Assembly: GCA_001931875.2 (NCBI GenBank)
Contig: MSJH02000623.1
Location: 197,438 to 261,437, forward strand
Reading direction: 5' to 3'
Length of the DNA: 64,000 bases
DNA from: Byssochlamys sp. IMV 00236
Lineage: Eukaryota; Ascomycota; Eurotiomycetes; Eurotiales; Thermoascaceae
Shown here: positions 1 to 9,871 of the stretch, in pieces
Layout: every line of letters begins with the position of its first letter
Numbering within the stretch: the first letter of the stretch is position 1
The notes under the pieces: model-generated
Told to the model about the DNA's origin: nothing
What the model saw: only the letters and a program-made list of their open reading frames with translations
The model's database searches: none
Position numbers and translations under genes: made by a program

Positions 1-429
1 ATGTCGTCGGCTGCTTCGATGAGGATTAAGGTCATCACACTGGCAATACTGGCATTTACAAGCGAAATGCAGCTTGCGCTTATCTGTGCAGTATTTGGCC
101 TGTGCACCCTGCTGCTTCATGAAACGGAGCGCCTGGTTGAGATCGAGAAACAGATGATGAGCGAGACATGTGCAGGGGCCAGCCTTGCAGGGCTGTTAGA
201 TATGGAGCATCTGGCTCGTGTGTTTGGTCCGCTTCTCACCAGCGCCACTACTTCCGCAGGCCATGATCCCTTTGTCGATATCGAACGGGAAATCCAAGGG
301 GAAAGGGTGGCAGTCATGCTGATCGAGAACTGGCGGAGCGTCAGTAGACAATTGAGGGTGTGGGAGGTGTTCCGGCATCCTGCCGGGGCCGGACGGCCTC
401 CATCGAGGGTATGCGAGGAGAAAGAATAA
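1..429 (+). CDS. C-terminal end of an unrecognised protein (probably partial)
   Basis: An open frame runs from the first base of the window to a TAA at 427-429 (142 codons). It opens with ATG, but since the window begins there the true start may lie upstream. Visible features are a hydrophobic helix at about residues 8-40 (rich in L, A, I), then a mixed helical region with several Glu and Arg, and a basic Pro/Gly/Arg-rich tail. The pattern resembles the helical C-terminus of some fungal regulators, but no diagnostic motif is present and I assign no function. Confidence 0.45.
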   Translation: MSSAASMRIKVITLAILAFTSEMQLALICAVFGLCTLLLHETERLVEIEKQMMSETCAGASLAGLLDMEHLARVFGPLLTSATTSAGHDPFVDIEREIQGERVAVMLIENWRSVSRQLRVWEVFRHPAGAGRPPSRVCEEKE

Positions 430-920
430 ATGGACAGTGATAAAAGGCAGCTCATCAAAGAACTTCCTGAGGGTCTAGACGATAGTCGGTCTGATTAAAA
501 GGTCGTGGCGGTTATAACAGCTGTATGTGATATTTATATCATTAGAAACGCGTGATGAGTCTGTCCTATCAAAGCTGGAAATCCAAAGAAGTGATTCCTT
601 TTCCTATACTTGATGCCTTCACCAAAGTGAATGGCTCTTCTTTCCTCGCGAACAGCAGCAAGAGCCTGACTAATCCACCAAGCCTCCTAAAGCCTCCGCT
701 ACCTACAGACTCAAGAATCCTACTGTATCACATTATACATGTTCATATTCATCGCCTGGATAACCTCGTAATCTATAGTAGTAAAATCGAAACAGGAGTT
801 TTACAGAGTAGTTACAATCCAATATCCCATTTGGAATCCAAATTTGACAGCTCTCTTCTCATTCTATGTCCATATATATGAATATATATAAACTATGGAT
901 ATATATAATGCGTTCTGTGT

Positions 921-960
921 CTGTCTATCTATCCATCTATCCATCTATCTATCTATCTGT
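921..960. repeat. CTAT/CCAT tetranucleotide microsatellite
   Basis: The unit CTAT, with interspersed CCAT variants, repeats about nine times. It lies in the AT-rich intergenic zone, away from any supported gene. Confidence 0.9.
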
Positions 961-1092
961 TCACTACTGCTTCTACCATAGTTACCCTACTGTTTCTTTT
1001 CTCCCCGAGATATAAATACCTTTCTCCCTATTTAGGAATTTGCACATTCGGAATTTACAGAGGGATGTATTTGTTAACTAAGTTACTACTCT

Positions 1093-1128
1093 GTAGGTAG
1101 GTAGGTAGGTACGTAGGTAGGTAGGTAG
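1093..1128. repeat. GTAG tetranucleotide microsatellite
   Basis: The unit GTAG is repeated about nine times with one interruption (ACGTAG). Short related TAGG pieces recur at about 1260-1270. Confidence 0.9.
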
Positions 1129-1380
1129 AACCGGATATGATCGACCAGTAGTACTCTATGGGGTGTTAGTATTATTATTATACGGACGGAGTACTTAGGT
1201 ATAGTTATAGAGTACAGATTAGCTAACATACTTAGAATGTAACTAACTACTGTATGTTGGTTAGGTAGGTACTCGGAGTTAGGCTACGATTTAGGTTAGT
1301 TGGATTTCCCGTGTCTGTTTTTTTTTGGGATGTTTGTGATTCTCTTTGTGTCTCAGGTAGATATTTAAGTTAACTGGTCA

Positions 1381-1408
1381 GTTGGTTAGTTAGTTAGTTA
1401 GTTAGTTA
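1381..1408. repeat. GTTA tetranucleotide microsatellite
   Basis: The unit GTTA is repeated about six to seven times in non-coding sequence. Confidence 0.9.
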
Positions 1409-3730
1409 TTCCGAAATGGTGCTGATAAATGTAATCTAATAAGTAGGAACTTGATACGTTCGAGGGACCGAGGAAATCACACCATACAGAAAGAATACTC
1501 AGATTACGGGAGCTGGTCACGTCAGATCACATAGTTACTTACAGGGTAATTAATTAACTATCTATCTATCTGCTTGCATAATTCAAGTATGATATGATGG
1601 ACAATAATGGATGTTTACGAGTATTTAATTAGATACTTTTCCTTTTTTTTTATGTATGTACTTCTTCCCGTCTTTATTTTTATTATGGAGACGGAGACCA
1701 TGGTGTGACGGGGTATGAGCCAAAAAAGGGCAATCAGCGCACTGATCTATGGCTGAGTTGAGACACGCTCCAGGGCGCACTTCCGATTTGGGACAGTATC
1801 TATCCGTCGAAACTAATAATAATAATTTGTGATCATCGTAGAAAGAAACTCGGATGTGATGATGGTGATGCACGGGGAGGTGGTTCTCGGGAGAAGATGA
1901 TTATTATCTATGGTGATTACTCCGTACACTGCCACGCGGCATTGTTCTACTACGTACTACTCCGTACTGTTGCGACATCAACAGCCAAGTTCTAGTTCTA
2001 GCTAGGATGAAGAAAGTTGGTTTGGGTCTGGTGCTGTGCCGCACAACCGTCAACGAGGGGAGGAATGAATGGCTGGGAGACTGGTTATCGGTCTCTTGGT
2101 ATACTAGTTATAGATCGGCACGAATCACGCTTGGATGCTGGATAGATTCCCTCCTGCATGGTCCCGCAGTACCATAGACCAATCTGGTCGTGATGATAGC
2201 GCCTCTTGGTTGTTGTTGAGAAGAATCTGCTCAACAGTGTCAGCACAACTTGTTCCAGCCAAAGAAGGGAGTTCTTCTCTGGCTGGCGAGGTAGGACTCG
2301 GGACTGCTTGCGAGGAAGCGAAGCTTGGAGGCTGGAACAAGCTGCGATAGATACTTAGCTGATTAGCGAGAACGACTGGCTTTCTTAGCGATGGTCATCC
2401 CCCTGTTCGAATCCACTAGAAGGATCCCTAATGGGGAGCAGCTTCAGGGCCCAGCGCGGTAGTCGTCCATCGGGCGTGCTGCAACCTGCACGAAATCCAA
2501 GGAAACCGGACAAGATGGCCTAGACAACATCGCCTGCTGAGAATGTGATTCCGTCAAAACCCACCCAGTCAGCAGTAGTTGATGGGAGTCGCAGAGGTAT
2601 CCGATCCCCGCCGACAGTCGCACGGAGATGTGACCGGGTGCAGTGGAGGTGCAGACAGCAGAGTATCTAGTAGTCTAGTACTAACTAGAAAAAACCAGAG
2701 AAAGAAAGAAAAGAAGAGCCTCAGCCAAGGCTGATCGAGAGTATCACTTTTGGCTTGTCCTGCCAGGTTTCTCTGTATAGTATTCTTGGCGCAGGCGTTG
2801 TCCCTGACAGCAACCAGGCCCTCTTCTGCCCCTCTCGTCCCCGAGACAGCTTGCTCAGGGACGGTGAATCCAGACGAATGGGAAACCGCAAGCGGGGGAC
2901 GGGCGAGAAGCAAGGCGATCAGCTCGTTTTCTCTTCTTCTGTCTTGCCCATCTCCACACTCGACAGAGATTGTTACCTGTCGAAGGAACTGGCGGGATGA
3001 TCGAAAGGGACCGCCAAACTGGCCCGCCAAATCCTCCGGGCACGTGCCGATCGCCAAGTGCCCGCGAGACATTCGTCGTTGCAGAGACAGTTCGACCCCG
3101 TAACGGACATCGTGCACATCGCGTCTCGCAACTGTCAGACATGACCAGACGGGTCGTAGATATCGCTCGAAACGGGCCCAAGCGGTCCCTGAGACCCCGA
3201 CCCGACAGCGCTGATTCTGGCTCCAGAATCTCCAGAAGAGGGAAGGCCACCAGCGAGCTTCCCAGGACGGCAGCGTGTGTTTCACGAAAGAGTCTTCTGC
3301 TTCCCAAGATAGAAGGATGCGACAGCAGAGGCAGGTTGAACGTCAGCTGTAGACGATCATTGAGCGGGATGGAGGAGATAAATGTTTTGGCCTCGTGTGG
3401 CCCCTTAATTTGGGGGCATGGTCTTTAACTGGTCTGGTTCCCTTTGTAGTTGATGTTATTTGATTTTATATCCCAATCTGGCATTGTGCTTCTACTTCAG
3501 GTCTCTCTCTCTCTGTTGTAATTATTCCCTTTTATTATTGTTCTAAGAGGCTGGTCACTCTTTTTGTTCCTCATATCAAGTCCTTCTATTCTTTGATTAC
3601 TCACGTTTTTTTTTCAACATTTACCCCGTTGCTTGCCAACGCATTCAAAAGAAACAAAGGAAAAAAGAAAAGAAGAATATATACATACCATTCACGGTTC
3701 AATAAAGAACCACTTACATCTGAAGACATC

Positions 3731-4537
3731 ATGAGACCGGTGACAGTTCTTCCTCTCCTGCTGGCCGTGGCGTCCGCCCGTATAGTCAACTTCAACCGCC
3801 GGGCAGACAACCTGCAGACGTTCACAGGCGACCTGGGAGGTGCTGCGCCCGCTGTGACCAACAGTGGTGACAGCACCAGGCCATTCGAAGTCAACGGAGA
3901 CACTTTTGTCAACGAAGCCGGTGCCCTACAACGCTCCTGCGACGTGCAGTTTAACACCTGTGCCAACCAGGCCAACGGAGGGGCCAGTTTCTCAGTGGCT
4001 CAATGCCAGCAGCAAGAGGGTAAGTATCATGATGCGCAAGACACAATCCTGCAGATTGCTGACTTGAAGTCTTAACCAGACCAATGCAACGCAGCTGCCG
4101 GTGCTGCCAAGCGCAGTATAGAAGAGCGTTCGGAGCATATCACGCCTCGCTTCCCTCAGATCCAAGTCAGAGCCAACTCCAACAGCACCGGCAATAATGA
4201 CCAAGCCAGCCGCGTTGGCAACATCAAGCGCAAGGTCGACTTTGAGAAGCGCAACGGTACGGCTGCGGACTTTATCAAACGCGGAGACATCGTCGACAAG
4301 CGCAACAACGCAGCGCAGAACGGTCATGCGAACTTCATCAAGCGATTCACCAGCGACATGGAGAAGCGCGCTGGGAACGGAACGGACGCTGCGCAAAAGT
4401 TCGGCCAGGCCGCGAAGGAAATTGGCGGTATCGTGCAGGGCATTGGGAACCTCCTCGGCGGCGGCGGCGGCGCTGGCAACAAGGCTTCTGCGCCGTTTGG
4501 CCTGAAGCCCCGGAAGACCCACTTCTTCCGTAGCTAG
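3731..4537 (+). CDS. Secreted precursor with multiple Kex2 (Lys-Arg) sites
   Basis: There are two exons, 3731-4019 and 4080-4537, and the 60-nt intron starts GTAAGT and ends CCAG. The product has 248 residues. A signal peptide covers about residues 1-16 (hydrophobic MRPVTVLPLLLAVASA). A Cys-containing domain follows at about 25-106, with cysteines near 70, 77, 92 and 99; it resembles a small conserved domain seen in secreted proteins of Aspergillus. From 107 to 193 there are seven Lys-Arg dipeptides (107, 146, 153, 163, 170, 184, 192), arranged as a repeat of IKR, a short peptide, then (E/D)KR. Kex2-like cleavage would release short peptides such as NGTAADFI and GDIVD. A Gly-rich tail ends at residue 248. 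The ATG at 3731 is chosen because it begins the signal peptide; upstream in-frame codons encode unlikely sequence. It fits the class of Kex2-processed repeat proteins. The function of the peptides is unknown. Confidence 0.8.
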
Positions 4538-7054
4538 AAACAGTTCCTTTTTGGCTACGATGTGTTTTCTTTCAAATATGGACCGTCAATGTGTGCAATA
4601 CCCGGGATAGCTGGCAGGAAGCAGCAGTGATAAGGGAGGGAGGTAGTCGAGATGCGGGAGGAACCCGAATGCGTCACAGTAGAGCTGTGATGTGACCGCT
4701 GGTTCTGTGAACTCGATTTGCCACTCGTCCTTGGCTATATCATTCATGTATTATAGGGAAGGAAGGGGGAACCTGGGCAAACGAGAATCGTAAGAGATCT
4801 TTCTTTTTTTTTTTCGATGTTCAGATGGAAAACGGCCTTGTCTCCCTAGCAGAAAGAACAATGATCGGAAACCAAAAAAGGGAACTAGAGTAGAACATGG
4901 TTCCTGGGACAGTCTATCCGGCCCTATCATCACTTGCAGAACCTTGTGCATTGTTCATGTTCATGATCGACGTGGACCATAACTTATCCTCGGCTCCGAT
5001 AAGGGACGTCACCAGGGCAATGGCAGCGTAGAGCAGACAAGACAGTTGCTTTCGCGATAGGTAATAGTAATAATCGGAGAAAAAGCAAGAAAGGGCACGA
5101 GGGACAGTACTCTGACTCGCGAGGTGCATGGCATTGAGCGATCCATCGATGGATACGATGTGACAGTACTCCACAGGGAGCGTCACTTGTCGCGTTCCGT
5201 AGAGACAGATTCATTTTTTCAAGGACAGATATATGGTAATAGCAAAGAAAAAAGATATCGGGTCGGGATTTCTAGAAATCTGCTTGGGAATTCGACGAAA
5301 GTCGCTCTGTCTACTCTCTAGAGTAGCATATGCGCTCGCTGGTTCTTCTTTTTTCCCTGTGCGTTTGTGGAACTTGGATGGTTCCTCAACGTCTTTGCAT
5401 CATGGCTTGTTTTTTCCTTTTTCCACATGTTTGTGACTGCAGTAAGTACTTGCATCCATGCAGAGTGGTTTGGGGAACAAGAAAAAAAGTCAAATCAATC
5501 TTTTTTTTTCCCTCCGCATTTGGGGAGCAGCCATTGACCCTCTACCATACAACTTCCAACGCTCTTGGCAAGGAGAGCGGGGATCAACTGTCCTGCAGAT
5601 TGATGGGCTGCTCTAATGTCGATCATGACTTCAACCACGCTGGGAACAAGCGATCAAGCGATGTCAGTTCATATCTCTCTCCGTTCGGCAGACGAGGCCG
5701 CGCAAATAACTTTCGAGAGGATAACACAGCCGGACGACACACTCCACTTTTTTTACAAGTTCCCCCCTCTACAGAGTATGGTAGACTCTGTAGAGTAGTT
5801 GTCAGTCCGATCGTGGTTTAGTAAACCAGCCACTACGTCGTAACTAGTGGGTACTGTTATGTGTTCTAGACGTTCAACGTTTTCGTATAGATCCTGTTTG
5901 AGACGGGAGAATTGAGGGCGAGGCTGCAGGTAAAAAAGGGAATTGTTCCAGTTGTCTAGCTGCAGCTATTATTATTACCTCTCACCGAAATGAAAAAGGA
6001 GAAAAAAAGGAATCAGAAAAGAGAGTTCGTAGACGCGTTCGTCAGCTTGTTAGCTACTGTGATTTGTTGGTAGTGGTTGTCGTCTTCCCTTTTGCCGTAT
6101 GAGAACCAAGAATTCTCCGAAAGGGAAATCGACAGCCAGTTAGGTACTTACTTAGTTGGTGCAGCCAACTTGCGATTAAACTACTACAGTATGGTATGGC
6201 ATTCTGTGTCTGGTCTTGGTCTGCGGGGTCGCGATCTCCACGGCCAGACCAGTCCGTGTGCGGTGGCTGAGTTGGCAGCCTGAGGACAGCGGGTATTATG
6301 AGCTGAGAGGAGTTTCCTTGTTTTGACCTGGAGAAGTTGGGATAACGCTCTCTGCGTTGCCCAGTTTTCGAGTGGAGAAGAGTGATGCCAAGCGACCAGT
6401 TCATGGGTCTTGTTATTGTTAGCTGTTACTACCCTGACTATTAACTGAGACTCTACTCCCGTATTATTGTGCGACTGTGCGACTGTAGATGTTCCTAGAG
6501 TAGATAGATAGGGCAGAATAGAGTATGGTAGAGGAGAGGAGAGAAGTCGAATCAAGTTCTTGATTCCTCCGCTGTCCGTATCCGCGCGGAGTCACGGTGG
6601 GCGGGCTTGACGTCGATGCTGGCCAGCGATTGCCTGGAAGCCATTATTCCATTGGCGCGGTGTCGAGTCCAGGCTGGAAGATGGAGAAGAAATAGAGAAA
6701 GAAAAAAAGGACAGGAAAAGGAAAGGGAAAAGGAAAAGGGCGGAGAGGATCTGCAGTTGCAGCAGTTCGTCTCCTCTCCAGGCGACGGGGATCATTCGGA
6801 CCAGTTGAACAAACGTTTTTGCCACCACCAGCCCCATGATTGTTCTGACTGCTGCGGTAACGTTCTCCGGGGATTTGATCTTGACTCGTCTCGTTGTCCT
6901 GTCTTTTTCTTGTCTTGTCTTGTATATTCTCGTCCAGCCAACCCCTGGACTGACAGCGCCGCCATCCAGGGTTCCGTCGCGGCGGGTATTCCTCCCGGTC
7001 TTGATCAGAGGGCGGCCTCTGCGCTAGATAGTAGACTGCTGGATAGGTAGTGAG

Positions 7055-7095
7055 TCTACTCTATTCTACTCTACTCTACTCTCCTCTCCTCTCCT
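7055..7095. repeat. CTACT/CTCCT pyrimidine-rich repeat
   Basis: A 41-bp stretch made of CTACT and CTCCT units, about eight copies. It is non-coding and lies upstream of atfB. Confidence 0.85.
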
Positions 7096-7922
7096 TGCTC
7101 TTTCAAACTGCTGAACCGATCCTATCACCGCAGTCCTGCTTCTGTATCCGTGGTCGCCAGACGGCCCCTACGCTCAGTACCAGACCTGACAAACCCATGA
7201 GTTGAAAGACCTTCTCTGTCCTCTGCACCACTGACACAACTGATAACCGGACGCGGTGGTTTGCCTGGAATGCCAGACAGCAACATCGATCTGGTTCGGC
7301 GCCGTTCTCGTCGATCCCCACCGGTCGTGATGTCAGTGACTGCGGCAGTCTGGACTCTCAACTAAACTTGCCCGGTGGATCGTGCTCTCAAGTCCTCTAC
7401 CATAGAGTAAACTATCTCGAGAGAAGCTAACTATCCTGATCGCCTTTCCGATCGCTCGCCCTGCGGATTTCTTTGTCGCGCCAATGACTCCGGTCCGTGC
7501 GGCCCCTTCGGAGCGACTACTAGGCCAATGATGAGTTGCGCGGGGGAGCAAGCCAGATACGAAGCAGAACAGGAGATGAGCTTCTCGAGGCTTCGGAACC
7601 CTTGGGTCCGTTGCCTGTTACGGCCAGAATCCCCCTCGCTGTGCCTCCTTGAAGCTTGGGATCTCCTACCGGTCCGGGATGGAGTTGGGGATGGCCTTCT
7701 GGGAGTCTTGTAGATCCACGACGTCACAGAGTCCAGTTAGTACTTAAGAAGAATACGAAACATCAAGTCAAATCCAATCCAACGCTTGGTTCGTGGTTTT
7801 CTTATTGCAGACAAGAGAGCTCCATCTCCCTCTCTCTCTCTCCCCTTCTACTCTCCCCCAGATATAATAACTCCCAACAAATTCAACGGGCCCTCGTTGC
7901 TGAACCCGGTAGTCCGCCCATT

Positions 7923-7944
7923 CCAGACCAGACCAGACCAGACC
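7923..7944. repeat. CCAGA pentanucleotide repeat
   Basis: Four tandem CCAGA units in the long region upstream of atfB. Confidence 0.85.
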
Positions 7945-8408
7945 ATAAGTGATTATTACCATAAACTCCATTGAACTATACGGAACCAAACCCAGAAATC
8001 TGCTCGATCCAAGATTCACAATTGTTGTTATCGTTATATTAACAGGCCGTGTGTCTCCTGTTAAATTAAACCTGGTGATCCACGGCTGCCGGCAGAAACT
8101 CAACTTCCAACCATCAGGTGCTTCGACAGAGCTATCCGGCATTCCTGCAGTCCTGTCTAGACCTGGCTGGTTCCTCTTCCGTGCTTTTCCTGGCTTTTCT
8201 GCTCCAGACAAACTCGCATTAAACCGACGGGCGCTGCTGCAGCCTAACCTTGATCGCTGCTCCGACGTGGCTGCATCCCTGGCTGGCCATCGCCTTCTCT
8301 CGCGGTCCTGCCAAACTCCCACTGCAATCCCAAGGTAGAGAAGCGCTATCCCCGTCCAGCCTACCGCGTTGGCCCTCCGGCTGAATCGCCCCGGCTCTCC
8401 TTGCCATT

Positions 8409-8436
8409 CCCTCCCTCCCTCTCTCTCTCTCTCTCT
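8409..8436. repeat. CT-rich tract upstream of atfB
   Basis: A run of CCCT then CT dinucleotides about 480 bp before the atfB start codon. Pyrimidine tracts like this are common just upstream of transcription starts in filamentous fungi, so it may mark the core promoter. Confidence 0.7.
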
Positions 8437-8911
8437 GTGGCAGCGGGCGGTGGTTTGCTTGGCCGTTTTATCACTTGCAATTGACCGTGGTATAACGGCA
8501 GCTCGACCGCCGTCGTCCTGATTTCCTCTCCACCTCGACCATCACCACCACCACCAGCATCTCTCCCATCCACGGTCTGGACACGCCGTATCAAATCTCC
8601 GACGGTCCTGGCGCTTTGAAAGACCAACGTGCCGTGGAACCATTCATCAGGTCCAATTACTTTTTTCTGGCCTGCCCACTTGCCATCTTCACCCCAGCTC
8701 AATTCGATCGATCTACAAGCTAGCTTCGTTTCGTTTCTCCGTCTCGAAATTCATCCTTGTCGATTGAACCCTGTCTGCCTGCCTGTCCTTACGCTACGAA
8801 ACGAATCTAGCCAGCAGAGAGACTGCGGACTCGCGTGTATACACTGACAGCTCTGGAATCGGTGAAAGAAAAGAAAGAGCTACAAGAGAACTCCACCAGG
8901 ATCAAGACTAC

Positions 8912-9871
8912 ATGTCGACACTCAACATGCTGGCTGAACAACCAACGTTCGCTGGATCGGCCTTTGCCAGTGCCGATACCGTCAATCCTATGGCATCCTC
9001 CTTTGAAACAGGAACAGCTTTCCCCGGGGACTTCCTCGGTCTGTCATTGCAGGACGATGACAATGTCTGGAATCTCAGCCCGACCTCGCCTACGCTGGGG
9101 TCGTGGAACCCCAAGACAGAACCCGCCTTTGTGAACCCGAGTCTCGAGCGAGATCTGAAGAACTCGCGGGTGCGCAATGGACAGCCGACACCTCCCCCGT
9201 TTGAAGACAAGAAGACGGTTGCCACGGACGACTTGTTTGCCATGAGCCCCAGCTGGGAGGACTCCATGATGAAAACTGCCAACAGCCGCCAGCGACGGAG
9301 CACCAGCGATTCATCAGAGAGCAGCGGGACGAAGCGTCGCAAGGTCCGCGAACACAAGCAGTCCTCCAGTGGCCCCGAAGACGAGTCGAAGCAGGACAAG
9401 GCAAAGCGGGAGAAATTCCTGGAGCGGAATCGACTGGCGGCCAGCAAATGCCGCCAGAAGAAGAAGGAACATACGATGCTGCTTGAGTCCAAGTACAAAG
9501 AACAGTCGCAGAAGAAAGAAGAGCTGGTGGCCGAGATCGCACGCCTGCGGTCGGAGATCCTGGGCCTCAAGAACGAGGTGCTCAAGCACGCCCAGTGCGG
9601 GGACGAGCCCATCAAGCTCCATCTGGCGCAGATGGTCAAAAGAATCACCTACAACGACACCGCTGAGGGCCACGACCCAGCGGACCCGGCTGACGTGACG
9701 GACTCGACCACATCCCCATCCATTCACGGTGCCATGTCGTTTGGCTTCGACGATCCCTTGCAGCTGGATCCCTGTCAATCAGCAGATTTGGAGCAGCAGC
9801 TCCGGCGGGAATCCGATGCGTCCCTGGTCTTCTCGACCGACGATAACTTTGATGACCTGATTAACGTATAA
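8912..9871 (+). CDS. atfB: AtfB-type bZIP transcription factor
   Basis: A single exon of 319 residues. The basic region and leucine zipper begin near residue 165 (KREKFLERNRLAASKCRQKK, the ATF/CREB signature) and run to about 230. A conserved motif (HAQCGDEPIKLHLAQM) follows directly. An N-terminal motif (RNGQPTPPPFEDKK) sits near residues 88-101, and the C-terminus ends STDDNFDDLINV. Length and these motifs agree with Aspergillus AtfB (about 318 residues), a partner of the stress MAPK pathway involved in conidial stress tolerance and, in aflatoxin producers, in toxin-gene promoters. It is not the general-control factor CpcA, whose bZIP is C-terminal with a different basic region. The assignment rests on recall of the family, not on an alignment. 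The very long flanking tracts suggest complex control. Confidence 0.88.
   Translation: MSTLNMLAEQPTFAGSAFASADTVNPMASSFETGTAFPGDFLGLSLQDDDNVWNLSPTSPTLGSWNPKTEPAFVNPSLERDLKNSRVRNGQPTPPPFEDKKTVATDDLFAMSPSWEDSMMKTANSRQRRSTSDSSESSGTKRRKVREHKQSSSGPEDESKQDKAKREKFLERNRLAASKCRQKKKEHTMLLESKYKEQSQKKEELVAEIARLRSEILGLKNEVLKHAQCGDEPIKLHLAQMVKRITYNDTAEGHDPADPADVTDSTTSPSIHGAMSFGFDDPLQLDPCQSADLEQQLRRESDASLVFSTDDNFDDLINV

Larger units (their letters stand above)
430..3730. other. Long intergenic region with simple repeats
   Basis: No gene can be supported here. The left part (about 500-1620) is AT-rich and carries several tetranucleotide repeats, listed separately. The part at 2100-3430 is GC-richer and shows overlapping open frames on both strands (the longest at 2569-3285, minus), but none has a domain-like sequence. 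CT-rich stretches (for example 3504-3515) and a T-rich stretch lead into the gene that starts at 3731 and probably belong to its promoter or leader. Confidence 0.6.
4538..8911. other. Very long intergenic region upstream of atfB
   Basis: No protein-coding gene can be supported in these 4.4 kb. Base composition is mixed and not uniformly AT-rich. Many short frames occur on both strands (the longest is 184 codons at 7768-8322, minus) without domain-like sequence. Pyrimidine-rich repeats lie at 7055-7095 and 8409-8436. The last several hundred bases probably form the promoter and long leader of atfB; short upstream reading frames occur there (for example from about 8629). Confidence 0.6.

Noticed and set aside
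552..881. 109-codon plus-strand frame
   Set aside because: Low-complexity translation, no signal peptide, motif or neighbour support.
2380..2450. tRNA-like B-box (GTTCGAATCC near 2407)
   Set aside because: No A-box, cloverleaf or pairing acceptor stem can be built around it.
2569..3285. 238-codon minus-strand open frame
   Set aside because: It overlaps several equally long frames on the other strand in GC-rich DNA. Its translation has no domain-like pattern, so it appears to be chance.
3731..4537. Interpretation as a dikaritin RiPP precursor (UstA-like)
   Set aside because: The predicted peptides lack the tyrosine-containing cores, the repeats are not near-identical, and no UstYa-type gene is nearby. 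It was kept as a general Kex2-processed precursor.
7768..8322. 184-codon minus-strand frame upstream of atfB
   Set aside because: No domain-like sequence, overlaps frames on the other strand, and lies within pyrimidine-rich DNA.
8912..9871. Identification of the bZIP gene as cpcA (Gcn4-like)
   Set aside because: The basic region is ATF/CREB type (ERNRLAASKCRQKKK) and lies centrally; Gcn4/CpcA has a C-terminal bZIP with a different basic region. AtfB fits motifs and length.
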